Source: Sphingomicrobium astaxanthinifaciens
Lineage (GTDB): Bacteria > Pseudomonadota > Alphaproteobacteria > Sphingomonadales > Sphingomonadaceae
Direction: 5' to 3'
Assembly (NCBI RefSeq): GCF_022865105.1
Contig: NZ_JAKNYM010000002.1
Location: 1,087,501-1,151,500, forward strand
DNA length: 64,000 bases
The translations under genes were made by a program, and so were the position numbers. Below the pieces are notes generated by a model, which did no database searches, was not told the origin of the DNA, and worked only from the letters and a program-made list of their open reading frames with translations. Within the stretch, counting starts at the first letter, position 1, and every line of letters begins with the position of its first letter. Shown here piece after piece: positions 17,158-26,639 of this stretch.

Positions 17158-17378
17158 TCCTCGTCGGCCTCGTCGGCAGCGGCGCGGCGCCCCGGCACCT
17201 CGTCATCGACCAGCCCCGCGTCATTGTCGGTGGCGGCGTCGATCGCGGTGATGTCGCGGCCCTCGATGGCGACGACCTCGGGCGCGTCGGCCTGTTCCTC
17301 GACCGCCACGCCATCGTCGGTCCCGCCGCACGCGACGAGGCACAGGGCTAGCAGGGCGGGGGACAGGCGGTGCATCAT
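17154..17378 (-). CDS. Small acidic lipoprotein
   Basis: A 74-residue protein with a lipoprotein signal (LLALCLVACGG, lipobox LVAC) and a strongly acidic mature part (EEQADAPEVVAIEG, EADED). No family was recognised. GGAGA precedes the first of two ATGs (17378/17375). It lies downstream of lipB on the same strand and its end overlaps the 3' end of queE on the opposite strand by 4 bases. It is probably anchored in the outer membrane or periplasmic face. Confidence 0.6.
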   Translation of the reverse strand: MMHRLSPALLALCLVACGGTDDGVAVEEQADAPEVVAIEGRDITAIDAATDNDAGLVDDEVPGRRAAADEADED

Positions 17379-17395
17379 CGGGTCTCCGGTCTTCG

Positions 17396-18058
17396 TCAAG
17401 GGGAACAGGCGCCTTGCTCGCACTTGTCGTCGAGGCTGGCAAGGAAGGATTGGGCATGGTGCTCGAGCGCGGCATCGAGCGCGGCCATGTCGGCGCCCAC
17501 CCCCAGCTGCTCGAGGCTGGTCACCCCGAACTCGCTGATCCCGCACGGCACGATCCCGCCGAAGTGCGAGAGGTCGGGGGCGACGTTGATCGAGAAGCCG
17601 TGGAGCGTGACCCAGCGTTTGACCCGCACCCCGATCGCGCCGATCTTGGCCTCGTGCGCGCCGTGGCCGGTCCAGATACCGATGCGACCGGGCTCGCGCC
17701 GCGCCTCGACGCCGAGCTCGTCCAGCGCGGCGATCATCCAGCCCTCGAGCTGGTGGACGAAGCGGCGGATGTCGCGCCCCCGCCTCGCGAGGTCGAGGTT
17801 GAGGTAGCCGACCCGCTGGCCGGGGCCGTGGTAGGTGTAGCGCCCGCCGCGCCCCGCCTCGTAGACGGGAAAGCCGTGGGGGTTGAACAGTTCGGCCGGA
17901 TCGGCACTGGTGCCCGCGGTGAACAGCGGCGGGTGCTCGAGCAGCCAGATCCGCTCCTTGGCGCGCTCCTCGCGGATCGCGGCGGCGCGCGCGGTCATGT
18001 CGGCGAGCGCCGCCTCATAGGGGACCAGGCTGTCCGAAACCCGCCATTCGATCGTCAT
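17396..18058 (-). CDS. lipB: Octanoyl-[acyl-carrier-protein]-protein N-octanoyltransferase
   Basis: LipB transfers octanoate from ACP to lipoyl domains, the first step of lipoate synthesis. The 220-residue protein has [29 protein letters not shown], the catalytic lysine K138 in [10 protein letters not shown] and the nucleophile C172 in GIVPCGIS. The start ATG is at 18058; a longer reading from 18148 adds 30 unconserved residues. LipB supplies the lipoyl group for GcvH (encoded at 48651) and other 2-oxoacid complexes. Confidence 0.95.
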   Translation of the reverse strand: MTIEWRVSDSLVPYEAALADMTARAAAIREERAKERIWLLEHPPLFTAGTSADPAELFNPHGFPVYEAGRGGRYTYHGPGQRVGYLNLDLARRGRDIRRFVHQLEGWMIAALDELGVEARREPGRIGIWTGHGAHEAKIGAIGVRVKRWVTLHGFSINVAPDLSHFGGIVPCGISEFGVTSLEQLGVGADMAALDAALEHHAQSFLASLDDKCEQGACSP

Positions 18059-18150
18059 GCGGCGCGCTGTGCCGCGCAGCGCCGCGCTTGGCAAGGGCGC
18101 GGCCTTTGCTATGGTCGCGGCGGACGACCACTCAGGGGGAATTTGCAAGA

Positions 18151-19029
18151 ATGGCCAATCTGTCGATCAGCAAGGCGTGGGACGACAGCCGTCCGATCAT
18201 CGCGCGCGACGGGCGACTGATGTTCAGCGTGGCGCTGGCCACCGTGGTGCTGCCCGGCAGCGTGCTGATGACCATCGCGCCGGGCGAGACCGACCTGCAG
18301 ATGGGCGGGGTGACGGTCGACGGCGGCGAGGCCGGCGCGGGGGTGCTCGTCCTCAGCTTCCTCTTCTCGCTGATCAACCTCATCGGCTCGATCGCGATCA
18401 GCTACCTCGCGCTGTTCCGCGGCGCGAGCGTGGCGGGGGCGCTCGGGCGCGGGGTGCGGCGGCTGGGCGCGGTGATCGGGATGGTGCTGCTGCTCCTCGT
18501 CCCGCTCGCGCTGATCGTCATCCTGTTCGCGCTGCTGGTGGTGCCGGGCGGCGAGATCGGCGCGATCGGGGAGCCGCAGGCGATGCAGGGGCTGTCGGCG
18601 GGGGCCGCGTTCGGCGCGCTGTTCCTGCTCGCCGCATTGCTCTACGTCGGCGTGCGGCTGATGGTCATCACCCCGGTGGTGGCCGCCGAGGACGTCGGGC
18701 CGATCGGGATCGTCAAGCGCGGCTGGGCGCTGACCCGCGGCCATTTCTGGCGATTGTTCGGCTTCCTCCTCCTGTTCGCGATCGGGGTCGTGCTGGTGAT
18801 GGGGACGGTCGGGCTGATCGCCGGGCTGGCGATCGAGCTGGCGCTGGGGCCGGTCGAACCGATGACGGTGGCGGCGCTCCTCGCCGCGCTCGTCTCGACG
18901 CTGGCGCAGGCGGCGGTGACGATCGTCTATTCGACGATCCTCGCGCGCATCTACCTCCAGCTCGCGGGGCAGCCCGCCGACCCGGCGGTGGGGGTGCCCC
19001 CGGTGAGCGCCGAACCGCCGACGCCCTGA
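18151..19029 (+). CDS. Polytopic membrane protein (GdpP-membrane-domain-like/YciC-like)
   Basis: A 292-residue protein with about six hydrophobic helices (roughly 24-45, 67-92, 108-135, 150-180, 202-228, 232-270). After helix four the stretch [32 protein letters not shown] resembles the conserved segment of 'glycerophosphoryl diester phosphodiesterase membrane domain' proteins, which often have no catalytic domain. Function is unknown. The ATG follows AGGGGGA with 8-base spacing. It is divergent from lipB and convergent with hemF. Confidence 0.65.
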   Translation: MANLSISKAWDDSRPIIARDGRLMFSVALATVVLPGSVLMTIAPGETDLQMGGVTVDGGEAGAGVLVLSFLFSLINLIGSIAISYLALFRGASVAGALGRGVRRLGAVIGMVLLLLVPLALIVILFALLVVPGGEIGAIGEPQAMQGLSAGAAFGALFLLAALLYVGVRLMVITPVVAAEDVGPIGIVKRGWALTRGHFWRLFGFLLLFAIGVVLVMGTVGLIAGLAIELALGPVEPMTVAALLAALVSTLAQAAVTIVYSTILARIYLQLAGQPADPAVGVPPVSAEPPTP

Positions 19030-19039
19030 GCGAGCCGCG

Positions 19040-19891
19040 TTACGCCCATCGCGCGAGCGGGGGTAGGCTCATCAGGATGGCATCGACATTGCCGCCGGTC
19101 TTGAGCCCGAACAGCGTGCCGCGGTCGTAGAGCAGGTTGAATTCGACATAGCGCCCGCGGAAATCGAGCAGCCGGACCATGTCGTCCTCGGTCCAGTCGC
19201 TGTCCATCCGCCGCCGCACGATCTGCGGGAAGATGTCGAGGAAGGCCTCGCCGACGTCGCGGGTGAAGGCGAAATGCGGCTCGAACAGCTCGCCCGCGGC
19301 GTCGAGGCGATCGTAGAAGATGCCGCCCACCCCGCGATGGCGCTGGCGGTGGGGCAGGTAGAAATAGTCGTCCGCCCACCTCTTGAACTTGTCGTAATAG
19401 GTGGGGTCGTGCGCGGCGCAGGCGGCGCGCAGCCGGGCGTGGAAGGCGGCGGTGTCCTCTTCATAGGGGATCGCCGGGTTGAGGTCGGCACCGCCGCCGA
19501 ACCAGCGCTTGGTGGTGGTGATCATGCGCGTGTTCATGTGCACCGCGGGGACGTGCGGGTTGGCCATGTGTGCGACGAGGCTGATCCCGGTGGCGAAGAA
19601 GCGCGGGTCCTCCTCGGCGCCGGGAATCGAGGGCGCGAATTCGGGGCTGAACTCGCCGCCCACGGTCGAGACGTTGACCCCGACCTTCTCGAACACCTTG
19701 CCCTTCATCGTGCCGCGGGTGCCGCCGCCGCCGTCGGCGCCCGAGGGATCCTCGCGCTTCCAGTCGGCAAAATCGAAGGTGGCGTCGGACCCGGCCTCGC
19801 GTTCGATTTCCTCGAAGGCGGCGCAGATGCGGTCGCGCAGCGCCTCGAACCAGTCGCGGGCGGCCTGTTGCTGATCGTCGAGCTCTTGCAT
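19040..19891 (-). CDS. hemF: Oxygen-dependent coproporphyrinogen III oxidase
   Basis: HemF converts coproporphyrinogen III to protoporphyrinogen IX with O2 in haem synthesis. The 283-residue protein shows strong family blocks: [76 protein letters not shown] and [19 protein letters not shown]. The ATG at 19891 fits the usual length. It is followed on the other strand by the bc1 operon, which needs haem, though no shared control is visible. Confidence 0.96.
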   Translation of the reverse strand: MQELDDQQQAARDWFEALRDRICAAFEEIEREAGSDATFDFADWKREDPSGADGGGGTRGTMKGKVFEKVGVNVSTVGGEFSPEFAPSIPGAEEDPRFFATGISLVAHMANPHVPAVHMNTRMITTTKRWFGGGADLNPAIPYEEDTAAFHARLRAACAAHDPTYYDKFKRWADDYFYLPHRQRHRGVGGIFYDRLDAAGELFEPHFAFTRDVGEAFLDIFPQIVRRRMDSDWTEDDMVRLLDFRGRYVEFNLLYDRGTLFGLKTGGNVDAILMSLPPLARWA

Positions 19892-20059
19892 GCGCCCGCT
19901 TTATCGTCTCGCCCGCCGGGCGCAACCCGCGGTCGCGGCAGCAAAGACAAAATCCGGCCTTGGCAAACGGGGACCTTCGCGTCTATCAGGCGCCCAACCG
20001 TGCGGGTCCCCATGTCTGTGAGGGCCCCTTTTTCGCGAAGCCAAGACTAGGGATCATCC

Positions 20060-20641
20060 ATGGCAACGGTCGAACAGCCTGACCCCCTCCTCAACGAAGA
20101 CAAGACTGACGGGGCCGGCGACGGCGTGCGTCGTCGCGACTTCCTCGATATCGCCGCCGTCTCGTTCGGCGCGGTCGGGGTCGGCGCGGTGGCCTTCCCG
20201 CTGCTCAACCAGATGAGCCCGCCCGCCGACGTGCTGGCGCTGGCCTCGATCGAGGTCGACATCTCGAAGGTCGAGCGGGGGCAGGCGATCAAGACCAGCT
20301 GGCGCAAGCAGCCGGTCTTCATCCGCAACCTCACCGAGGCCGAGATCGCCGAGGCCAACGCGGTCCCGCTGTCGGCGCTGCGCGAGCCGCAGACGCTCGC
20401 CGAGCGGACCAAGGAAGGCAAGCAGAACTGGCTCGTCACGATGGGCGTGTGCACCCACCTCGGCTGTGTCCCGCTGGGCGCCGCCGAGGGCGAGAACAAG
20501 GGCGACTACGACGGCTATTTCTGCCCCTGCCACGGGTCGCATTACGATACCGCCGGGCGCATCCGCAAGGGACCCGCGCCGACCAACCTCGTCGTACCTG
20601 ATTTCGAGTTCGTCTCCGACACGCTCATCCGGATCGGATAG
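20060..20641 (+). CDS. petA: Ubiquinol-cytochrome c reductase iron-sulfur (Rieske) subunit
   Basis: Rieske 2Fe-2S protein of the cytochrome bc1 complex. In the 193 residues, an N-terminal twin-arginine-like VRRRDFL leads into a single transmembrane anchor (about 31-52). The cluster boxes are CTHLGC (C131, H133, C136) and CPCHGS (C155, C157, H158). It is the first gene of petA-petB-petC, with an 11-base gap to petB. It transfers electrons from ubiquinol to cytochrome c1 on the periplasmic side. Confidence 0.97.
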   Translation: MATVEQPDPLLNEDKTDGAGDGVRRRDFLDIAAVSFGAVGVGAVAFPLLNQMSPPADVLALASIEVDISKVERGQAIKTSWRKQPVFIRNLTEAEIAEANAVPLSALREPQTLAERTKEGKQNWLVTMGVCTHLGCVPLGAAEGENKGDYDGYFCPCHGSHYDTAGRIRKGPAPTNLVVPDFEFVSDTLIRIG

Positions 20642-20652
20642 GAAGAAAAAAC

Positions 20653-21939
20653 ATGAGTTTCGCCTGGGCTAAGCCTTACGAACCCAAGACCCAGCTGGGT
20701 CACTGGATTGACCAGCGGCTGCCGCTGCCGCGTATGGTTCACGGTGCCGTCGGCGGGGGGTATCCCGTGCCGCGCAACCTCAACTATGCGTGGAATTTCG
20801 GGGTCCTCGCGGGCGTCTTCCTGATGATCCAGATCGTCACCGGCATCGTCCTGGCGATGTGGTACAACAGCGGCATCGCGACCGCCTTTTCCTCGGTCGA
20901 GCATGTCATGCGCGACGTGAATTCGGGCTGGTTCCTGCGCTATGCGCACGCCAATGGCGCGAGCTTCTTCTTCATCGTCGTCTACATCCACATCTTCCGC
21001 GGGCTGTTCTACGGCTCGTACAAGGCGCCGCGCGAGCTAGTGTGGATGCTCGGGCTGGTGGTCTACCTGCTGATGATGGCGACCGCCTTCATGGGCTATG
21101 TCCTGCCGTGGGGGCAGATGAGCTACTGGGGGGCGCAGGTCATCACCGGCTTCTTCTCGGCCTTCCCGGTGGTCGGCGAACCGCTGCGCGTCTTCCTGCT
21201 CGGCGGCTTCGCCCCCGACCAGGCCGCGCTGACCCGCTTCTTCTCGCTCCACTACCTGCTGCCCTTCGTGATCGCGGCGGTGGTGATCCTCAAGACCTGG
21301 GCGCTGCACATCCCGGGCTCGTCCAACCCGACCGGGGTCGACGTGAAGACCGAGAAGGACACGCTGCCCTTCCATCCCTTCTTCACCGCCAAGGACGGCT
21401 GGTTCGTGCTCGCCTTCCTGATGCTCTACGCCGCGGTGCTGTTCTTCGCGCCCAATGCGCTGGGCCACCCCGACAACTATATCGAGGCCAACCCGCTGGC
21501 GACGCCCGCGCACATCGTGCCCGAATGGTACTTCCTGCCCTTCTACGGCATCCTCAAGGCGTTCACGGTGGACTTCATCCTGCCCGCCAAGCTGTGGGGC
21601 GTGATCGCGATGTTCGGCTCGATCCTGCTGCTCTTCCTGCTGCCGTGGCTCGACCGTTCGCCGATCCGTTCGGGGCACTATCGCCCGATGTTCAAGGTGT
21701 TCTTCGCGATTCTGATCGTCGACGTGCTCCTGCTCGGCTGGGCCGGCGGTGCCGAACCGACCGCCCCGGTGGTCGCGGTGATGCAGATCGCCACCGCTTA
21801 CTATTTCGCTCACTTCCTCATCATCCTGCCGCTGATCTCGAAGTTCGAGAAGCCGCTGCCGCTGCCCAACTCGATCTCGAGCTCGGTGCTGCACGGCGAG
21901 GCGGAGGAAAGCGCGCCCTACGGGCTCGCCAAGGCTTAA
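20653..21939 (+). CDS. petB: Cytochrome b of the bc1 complex
   Basis: A 428-residue polytopic di-haem subunit with eight expected helices. Recognisable features are the haem-binding His residues in [12 protein letters not shown] and SLHYLLPFV with a second His in [29 protein letters not shown] in the quinol pocket, and the [13 protein letters not shown] motif (PEWY, Qo site). Length fits alphaproteobacterial full-length cytochrome b. It lies between petA and petC; AGGAAGAAA precedes the start. Confidence 0.97.
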   Translation: MSFAWAKPYEPKTQLGHWIDQRLPLPRMVHGAVGGGYPVPRNLNYAWNFGVLAGVFLMIQIVTGIVLAMWYNSGIATAFSSVEHVMRDVNSGWFLRYAHANGASFFFIVVYIHIFRGLFYGSYKAPRELVWMLGLVVYLLMMATAFMGYVLPWGQMSYWGAQVITGFFSAFPVVGEPLRVFLLGGFAPDQAALTRFFSLHYLLPFVIAAVVILKTWALHIPGSSNPTGVDVKTEKDTLPFHPFFTAKDGWFVLAFLMLYAAVLFFAPNALGHPDNYIEANPLATPAHIVPEWYFLPFYGILKAFTVDFILPAKLWGVIAMFGSILLLFLLPWLDRSPIRSGHYRPMFKVFFAILIVDVLLLGWAGGAEPTAPVVAVMQIATAYYFAHFLIILPLISKFEKPLPLPNSISSSVLHGEAEESAPYGLAKA

Positions 21940-21961
21940 GAACGAAGGAACCGACACGACC

Positions 21962-22948
21962 ATGGGTCAGCTTCTGAAATTCATCGGCATCCGCGGCTTT
22001 GCGTTCCTGATCGGCCTCGGCTTCATCGGGGTGCTCGTGATCGCCTTCATCACCGACGCGGTGAACTACTTCAAGGAACCGCCGGCGGAGAGCGCCGAGC
22101 ATGCGCTGCACAAGGCCAACAAGGACGTCGACTTCTCGTTCGAGGGGCCGTTCGGTCGCTACGACCAGGCCCAGCTGCAGCGCGGCTTCGCGGTGTTCCA
22201 GAACGTCTGCGCCTCGTGCCACGGCATGCAGTATGTCGCGTTCCGCAACCTCGAGGACCTCGGTTACACCCCCGAGCAGGTCAAGGCGTTCGCCGCCAAC
22301 TGGCCGATCGAGGTGCCGACCATCAACCCCGACACGGGCGAGCGGGCGACGCGCCCGGCGCTGCCCGCCGATCGCTTCCCGAGCCCCTATGACAACGAGA
22401 TCGCGGCGCGCGCGGCGAACAACAACGCCTATCCGCCCGACATGAGCCTCATCGCCAAGGCGCGTCCCGACGGGGCCGCCTACATCTACTCGCTGCTGAC
22501 CGGCTACCAGGAGCCCTACCAGGGCTATGACGAGCCGGCGGCCGAGCTGGCCGAGCGCTTCCCCGAGGCGCAGCCGGGCGACGGGCTCTACCACAACCCG
22601 TGGTTCCCCAACCTCAACATCGCGATGCCCGCGCCGATCACCGCCGACGGGCAGGTCGAATATCCCGAGGGCGCGCCCGAGGCCACCGTCGAGCAGATGA
22701 GCGCCGACGTTGCGGCCTTCCTGATGTGGGCCGCCGAGCCCAAGGCCGACACCCGCAAGAATGCCGGGCTCGCGGTGCTGATCTTCCTCGCCTTCGCGAC
22801 GACCTTCGCCTATCTGAGCTATCGCCAGATCTGGGCCGAGGCGAAGCGCAAGGTCGTCGCCAAGGGGCCACTCGATCCCGAGCATATGGCCGAGCGCGAA
22901 GAGGCCAAGGCCGAAGCCGCCGAGGCGGGTCGCGGGGTCAAGGGCTAG
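21962..22948 (+). CDS. petC: Cytochrome c1 of the bc1 complex
   Basis: A 328-residue c-type cytochrome anchored in the membrane. It has an N-terminal hydrophobic helix (about 9-31), the haem site C83-A-S-C86-H87 in NVCASCHGMQ, the axial Met probably in NIAMPAPI, and a C-terminal transmembrane helix (about 262-284) followed by a charged tail. It is longer than minimal cytochrome c1 because of the N-terminal anchor and tail. It ends the petABC operon and a strong terminator follows at 22969-23012. Confidence 0.95.
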   Translation: MGQLLKFIGIRGFAFLIGLGFIGVLVIAFITDAVNYFKEPPAESAEHALHKANKDVDFSFEGPFGRYDQAQLQRGFAVFQNVCASCHGMQYVAFRNLEDLGYTPEQVKAFAANWPIEVPTINPDTGERATRPALPADRFPSPYDNEIAARAANNNAYPPDMSLIAKARPDGAAYIYSLLTGYQEPYQGYDEPAAELAERFPEAQPGDGLYHNPWFPNLNIAMPAPITADGQVEYPEGAPEATVEQMSADVAAFLMWAAEPKADTRKNAGLAVLIFLAFATTFAYLSYRQIWAEAKRKVVAKGPLDPEHMAEREEAKAEAAEAGRGVKG

Positions 22949-22968
22949 GCGCCCTTCGCTCCGGCGAA

Positions 22969-23015
22969 CAAGAAAAGGGGCCCGGTGGAGCGATCCATCG
23001 GGCCCTTTCTTGTCG
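22969..23015 (+). terminator. Terminator of petABC
   Basis: A long stem around GGGCCCGGTGGA (about 22978-22989) pairs with TCCATCGGGCCC (22994-23005), loop GCGA, followed by TTTCTTGTC. The flanking AAGAAA and TTTCTT also pair, so it can act on both strands. Confidence 0.8.
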
Positions 23016-23090
23016 GGGTCGGAGGCCGACCTTGAGCGTCGGCCCAACGAAGGCTGAGGCCTATCGCTGCGACGACTGGCAGGCGAGCTG

Positions 23091-23120
23091 GCATGGATCC
23101 CAGCCTTTGCTGGGATGACG
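23091..23120. repeat. REP-like palindromic unit
   Basis: ATCCCAGC (23097-23104) and GCTGGGAT (23109-23116) form a perfect 8-bp stem with a CTTT loop, followed by GACG. Closely similar 'GATCCC-GC...GC-GGGATGACG' palindromes occur as dispersed repeats in many alphaproteobacteria. Only one copy was noticed in this window. Confidence 0.5.
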
Positions 23121-23135
23121 GGGAGGGCCGGCGGG

Positions 23136-23588
23136 CTAGTCGGCGCTGGTGCGCTTGAGGACGAGGAGGATGGTCTCCATCGACAGGACCTTCACCCCGT
23201 CCTGGTTCACCGCCTCGATGCGGCTGCGCGCGGAGCCGAGCCCGGGCTTGGAGCGCGAGGGGGTAAGCTCGAGCGTCTCGCTCGTCACGGCGAGCGTGTC
23301 GCCGGGAAAGACGGGCTTGAGCCAGCGCAGGTTATCGACCCCGGGCGAGCCGACGCTGACGAGCTGGCGCTCGGTGAAGCTGTCGACGATGACGCGCATG
23401 ACCATCGCGCAGGTATGCCAGCCCGAGGCCGAGATCTTGCCGAAATGGGTCATCGCGGCGGCATTGTCGTCGAGATGGAAGGGCTGGGGGTCGTAGCGCT
23501 CGGCGAAGGCGATCACCTCTTCGCGCGTCACTTGCGCGGTGCCGAGGTCACAGGTCTCGCCGACCTTGAGATCGTCCCAGAACAGCAT
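23136..23588 (-). CDS. MaoC family dehydratase
   Basis: A 150-residue hot-dog fold protein of the MaoC/(R)-specific enoyl-CoA hydratase type. The dehydratase motif region is visible as AERYDPQPFHLDD followed by AAMTHFGKISASGWHTCAM (catalytic Asp/His), then GVDNLRWLKPVFPGDTL. It probably hydrates enoyl-CoA or a related thioester; the substrate is not clear. Its ATG overlaps the ychF stop by one base (TGATG). Confidence 0.88.
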   Translation of the reverse strand: MLFWDDLKVGETCDLGTAQVTREEVIAFAERYDPQPFHLDDNAAAMTHFGKISASGWHTCAMVMRVIVDSFTERQLVSVGSPGVDNLRWLKPVFPGDTLAVTSETLELTPSRSKPGLGSARSRIEAVNQDGVKVLSMETILLVLKRTSAD

Positions 23589-24688
23589 CAGACGTTGAAC
23601 TTGAAGAGCATGACATCGCCGTCGGCGACGACATAGTCCTTGCCTTCCTGCCGCAGCTTGCCGGCATCGCGCGCCGCGCTTTCGCCGCCGAGCGCGACAT
23701 AATCGTTATAGGCGATGGTCTCGGCGCGGATGAAGCCGCGTTCGAAATCGGTGTGGATCTCGCCCGCCGCCTGCGGGGCCTTGGCCCCCTTTGCCACGGT
23801 CCAGGCCTTGGCTTCCTTGGGGCCGGCGGTGAAGAAGGTGTGGAGGTTCAAGAGGTCGTAGCCGGCGCGGATGATGCGGTTGAGGCCGGTTTCCTCGAGC
23901 CCCATTTCGGCGAGGAACTCGAGCTTTTCCTCGCGCTCCATCCCGACCATGTCGGCCTCGATCGCGGCCGAGACGATGACCGCCTCGGCGCCCTCGGCCT
24001 TCGCCTTCTCGAAGACGCGCGCCGAATATTCGTTGCCGTTGGCGGCATCGTCCTCGTTGACGTTGCAGACGTAGAGGACGGGCTTGGCGGTCAGCAGCTG
24101 CGCCTGGCGGAAGTGGCGGGCCTCTTCCTCGTCGTTGGGCTGGGTCAGCCGCGCGGGCTTGCCCTCGCGCAGGAGGTCGAGCGCCTGCCCGAGCACGCTG
24201 GCCATGATCTTGGCGTCCTTGTCGCCCCCGGTGGCGCGTTTTTGCGCGTTGGGCACGCGTTTCTCGAGGCTCTCGAGGTCGGCGAGCAGCAATTCGGTCT
24301 CGACCACCTCGGCATCGGCGATCGGGTCGACGTGGTTGGAGACATGCTGGATGTCGTCATCCTCGAAGCAGCGCAGCACGTGTACGATGGCATCGACCTC
24401 GCGGATGTTGGCGAGGAACTGGTTGCCGAGGCCTTCGCCCTTCGAGGCGCCCTTCACGAGGCCCGCGATGTCGACGAAGGCGAGCTGGGTCGGGATGACC
24501 TTGGCGCTGCCCGCGATGCCGGCGATCTTGTCGAGCCGTTCGTCGGGCACCGCGACCTGCCCGACGTTGGGCTCGATCGTGCAGAAGGGATAGTTGGCGG
24601 CCTGCGCGGCCTGCGTCTCGGTGAGCGCGTTGAACAGGGTGGACTTGCCGACGTTGGGCAGCCCGACGATGCCGCATTTGAAACCCAT
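23588..24688 (-). CDS. ychF: Redox-regulated ATPase YchF (OLA1 family)
   Basis: A 366-residue Obg-like P-loop NTPase that prefers ATP and binds ribosomes. Motifs are G1 GLPNVGKSTLFN (7-18), G3 DIAGLVKGASKGEGLGNQFL (about 73-92) and, in place of a canonical NKxD, NVNEDD (about 209-214). A coiled-coil insertion follows G3 and the C-terminal TGS domain begins near 280 (LLNLHTFFTAG), ending DVMLFKFNV. The start ATG at 24688 is clear. Downstream maoC is translationally coupled. Confidence 0.97.
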   Translation of the reverse strand: MGFKCGIVGLPNVGKSTLFNALTETQAAQAANYPFCTIEPNVGQVAVPDERLDKIAGIAGSAKVIPTQLAFVDIAGLVKGASKGEGLGNQFLANIREVDAIVHVLRCFEDDDIQHVSNHVDPIADAEVVETELLLADLESLEKRVPNAQKRATGGDKDAKIMASVLGQALDLLREGKPARLTQPNDEEEARHFRQAQLLTAKPVLYVCNVNEDDAANGNEYSARVFEKAKAEGAEAVIVSAAIEADMVGMEREEKLEFLAEMGLEETGLNRIIRAGYDLLNLHTFFTAGPKEAKAWTVAKGAKAPQAAGEIHTDFERGFIRAETIAYNDYVALGGESAARDAGKLRQEGKDYVVADGDVMLFKFNV

Positions 24689-24835
24689 GGAACCCTCGGA
24701 ATTGGAAAGGTGCGCTTCCCCTAGTCGCTGGGGCGACGGGGCACAAGCGATGGCGCGCGGCGGGCGTTAACCCGATGCCAAGATCGGCGGGTTAATCGCG
24801 GGCGTCGTTGATTCCGCGTAACGAGGAGGATGCCG

Positions 24836-25606
24836 ATGTTCGGGCGCCGCAAGACCCCGCCGACCCCGCCGCAACAGCCGCCGGGTGGCGACAAGCCCGG
24901 ACATGCGCATGTGCTGGCGCATCTCGACCGGGAGGAGGCCGACAAGCCTTATCAACGCACCCAGCTGGTCGGCAACATCCTGTTCGAAACCACGCAGGAA
25001 GCCGTCGCGCAGGATGGCCGCATTCGTGTCGAGAATGTCATCGTGACGCTCGCGTCGATCGGCGGGCAGCAATGCCTCGCCCCGCTGCTCCAGCGGCTCG
25101 CCGAAGAAGGCAAGCAGCTGCAGGACGTCGGCATGACCGTGCTCAAGGGCGATGACGGTCACCTCTATTTCTTCGGTGACCTGCCCAACCAGATGCTTGC
25201 CGAAAAGCAGACCTCGCTCATCAGCCTCGCCTTTGGCGCGGCGGCGCAGATCGGCGCCAGGGTCAGCGTCGAGATGATCATGCAAGAGATGAAGACGGTG
25301 GCGCAAAAAGCGGGGACGGGGGATGCCTTCCTCGAGCTCGACCTGCCGCCGCAGCACCAGGTCGACAGCCCGCTCGAGATCGTCGCAGCTTTCGGGCCCC
25401 GGCTGGTCGAGATTTGCGACCTCTATCGCGTGCCGCCGCTCGATCGGCAGGTTGCCTTCGGGTTCGCGCTGCAGCGGGTGCTGACCATGACCAAGGGCGT
25501 GATCGATCCCGACCTTGCGGTGAGCATCATCCTGCAGGCGGCGGTGCGGGCGTCGAAGATCGATCCCAACCGGGTCGCGCAGCGGCGCTCGGAGATGCTC
25601 CGCTAG
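24836..25606 (+). CDS. Conserved hypothetical protein (unrecognised)
   Basis: A soluble protein of about 256 residues with a Pro-rich N-terminus (RRKTPPTPPQQPPGG). It then has an apparently folded part with mixed helices (DREEADKPYQRTQLVGNILFE-like stretches, a hydrophobic SLISLAFGAAAQIGARVSV and a C-terminal DPDLAVSIILQAAV). No signal peptide or known motif was recognised. AGGAGG lies 6 bases before ATG 24836, while the in-frame ATG at 24830 touches the Shine-Dalgarno; hence the shorter start. It overlaps the end of the broken SDR gene on the opposite strand by 4 bases. The sequence composition is ordinary for the window. Confidence 0.65.
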   Translation: MFGRRKTPPTPPQQPPGGDKPGHAHVLAHLDREEADKPYQRTQLVGNILFETTQEAVAQDGRIRVENVIVTLASIGGQQCLAPLLQRLAEEGKQLQDVGMTVLKGDDGHLYFFGDLPNQMLAEKQTSLISLAFGAAAQIGARVSVEMIMQEMKTVAQKAGTGDAFLELDLPPQHQVDSPLEIVAAFGPRLVEICDLYRVPPLDRQVAFGFALQRVLTMTKGVIDPDLAVSIILQAAVRASKIDPNRVAQRRSEMLR

Positions 25607-26598
25607 GCGCTCGGCGGCAACGGGGTCAGGACGGCCTCGACGGCGGGGCCCCAGGCCTGGCTTTGGCCGACCCAGCCGAGCTGGGTCTCGGCAGACACGC
25701 GGTTGATCGCCATCTGCGGCTTGTTGCCGGGGTGGATGGCGCGGCGCAGCGGGCGTTCGGCGGCGGGGAGCATGGCGATCTCGGCGATGGCGCGCGGCAC
25801 GTCCATCGGGTCGGCGCTGCGGCCCGAGCCGTCCTCGGTGCCCATGCGCGCGACCATCTCGGGATAGCCCGCGGCATGGACGGGCTCGATGCGCTCTTTC
25901 AGGGCCGTGTTGTAGATGTTGCGGTTCTTTCAGATCTCGGTGGGATAGCCGCCGGGCTGAAGGATGGTGACGCCGAGGCCATGGGGCTGGATCTCGTAGG
26001 CGAGCTGTTCGGCCATGGCCTCGACCGCGAACTTGGTGGCGCAATAATGGCCCGCGCCCGGGGCGATGACGCGGCCCAGTTGCGAGGAGACGAAGAAGAG
26101 GTGGCCGCTGCCTGCCTCGCGCATCATCGGCAGGAAGGCGCGCGCGACGCGGTGATGGCCCATGACATTGGTATCGAACTGGAGGCGGATGGCCTCTTCG
26201 TCCTGCACTTCCACGGGGCCGGTGATGCCGATGCCCGCATTGTTGACGAGGATGTCGAGCCCGCCGTCCTCGGCCACCTTGGCGGCGACGCCCGCGACCT
26301 CGTTTGGGCGGAGCACGTCGAGCGCGAGGGTGCGCAGGTCGAGCGCCTCGGCCTCGGCGACCTGCGTCAGCTCGGCCGCTTCGATGCGGGGCATGTTGCG
26401 CATGGTGGCATAGACGGTGGCACCGGCACGGGCGAAGTGGAGCGCGGTGAGGCGGCCGAAGCCCGAGGAACAGCCGGTAACGAGGATACGATTGCCTGCG
26501 AGCGCGCCGGGCGCTGCGGCGGCGCTACCGGGGAGGCTGGCGGCAAGGCCGGTGGCGGCAGCGGCCTGCATCAGCTGGCGGCGGGTGAGGGTAGGCAT
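25603..26598 (-). pseudogene. Short-chain dehydrogenase/reductase with in-frame stop codon
   Basis: The reading frame from 26598 encodes a Tat-like leader (TRRQLMQ, then a hydrophobic Ala-rich segment), a Rossmann motif TGCSSGFG, NNAGIG, a catalytic-type S...Y-x3-K (SSQLGRV, GHYCATKFAVE) and then QPGGYPTEI. A TGA at 25930-25932 (codon 223) interrupts it. The same frame continues without another stop for about 109 codons (KNRNIYNTALKERIEP ... WGPAVEAVLTPLPPSA), giving 331 residues in all. The missing piece carries normal C-terminal SDR-like sequence. TGG to TGA at a tryptophan is the simplest explanation. The truncated protein lacks its substrate-binding C-terminus and is probably inactive, unless this is a sequencing error. 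Confidence 0.75.
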
Positions 26599-26639
26599 GA
26601 CGCGTCTCCTGCTAAATCGCAGGGCAGCCTAGGTCTTCC

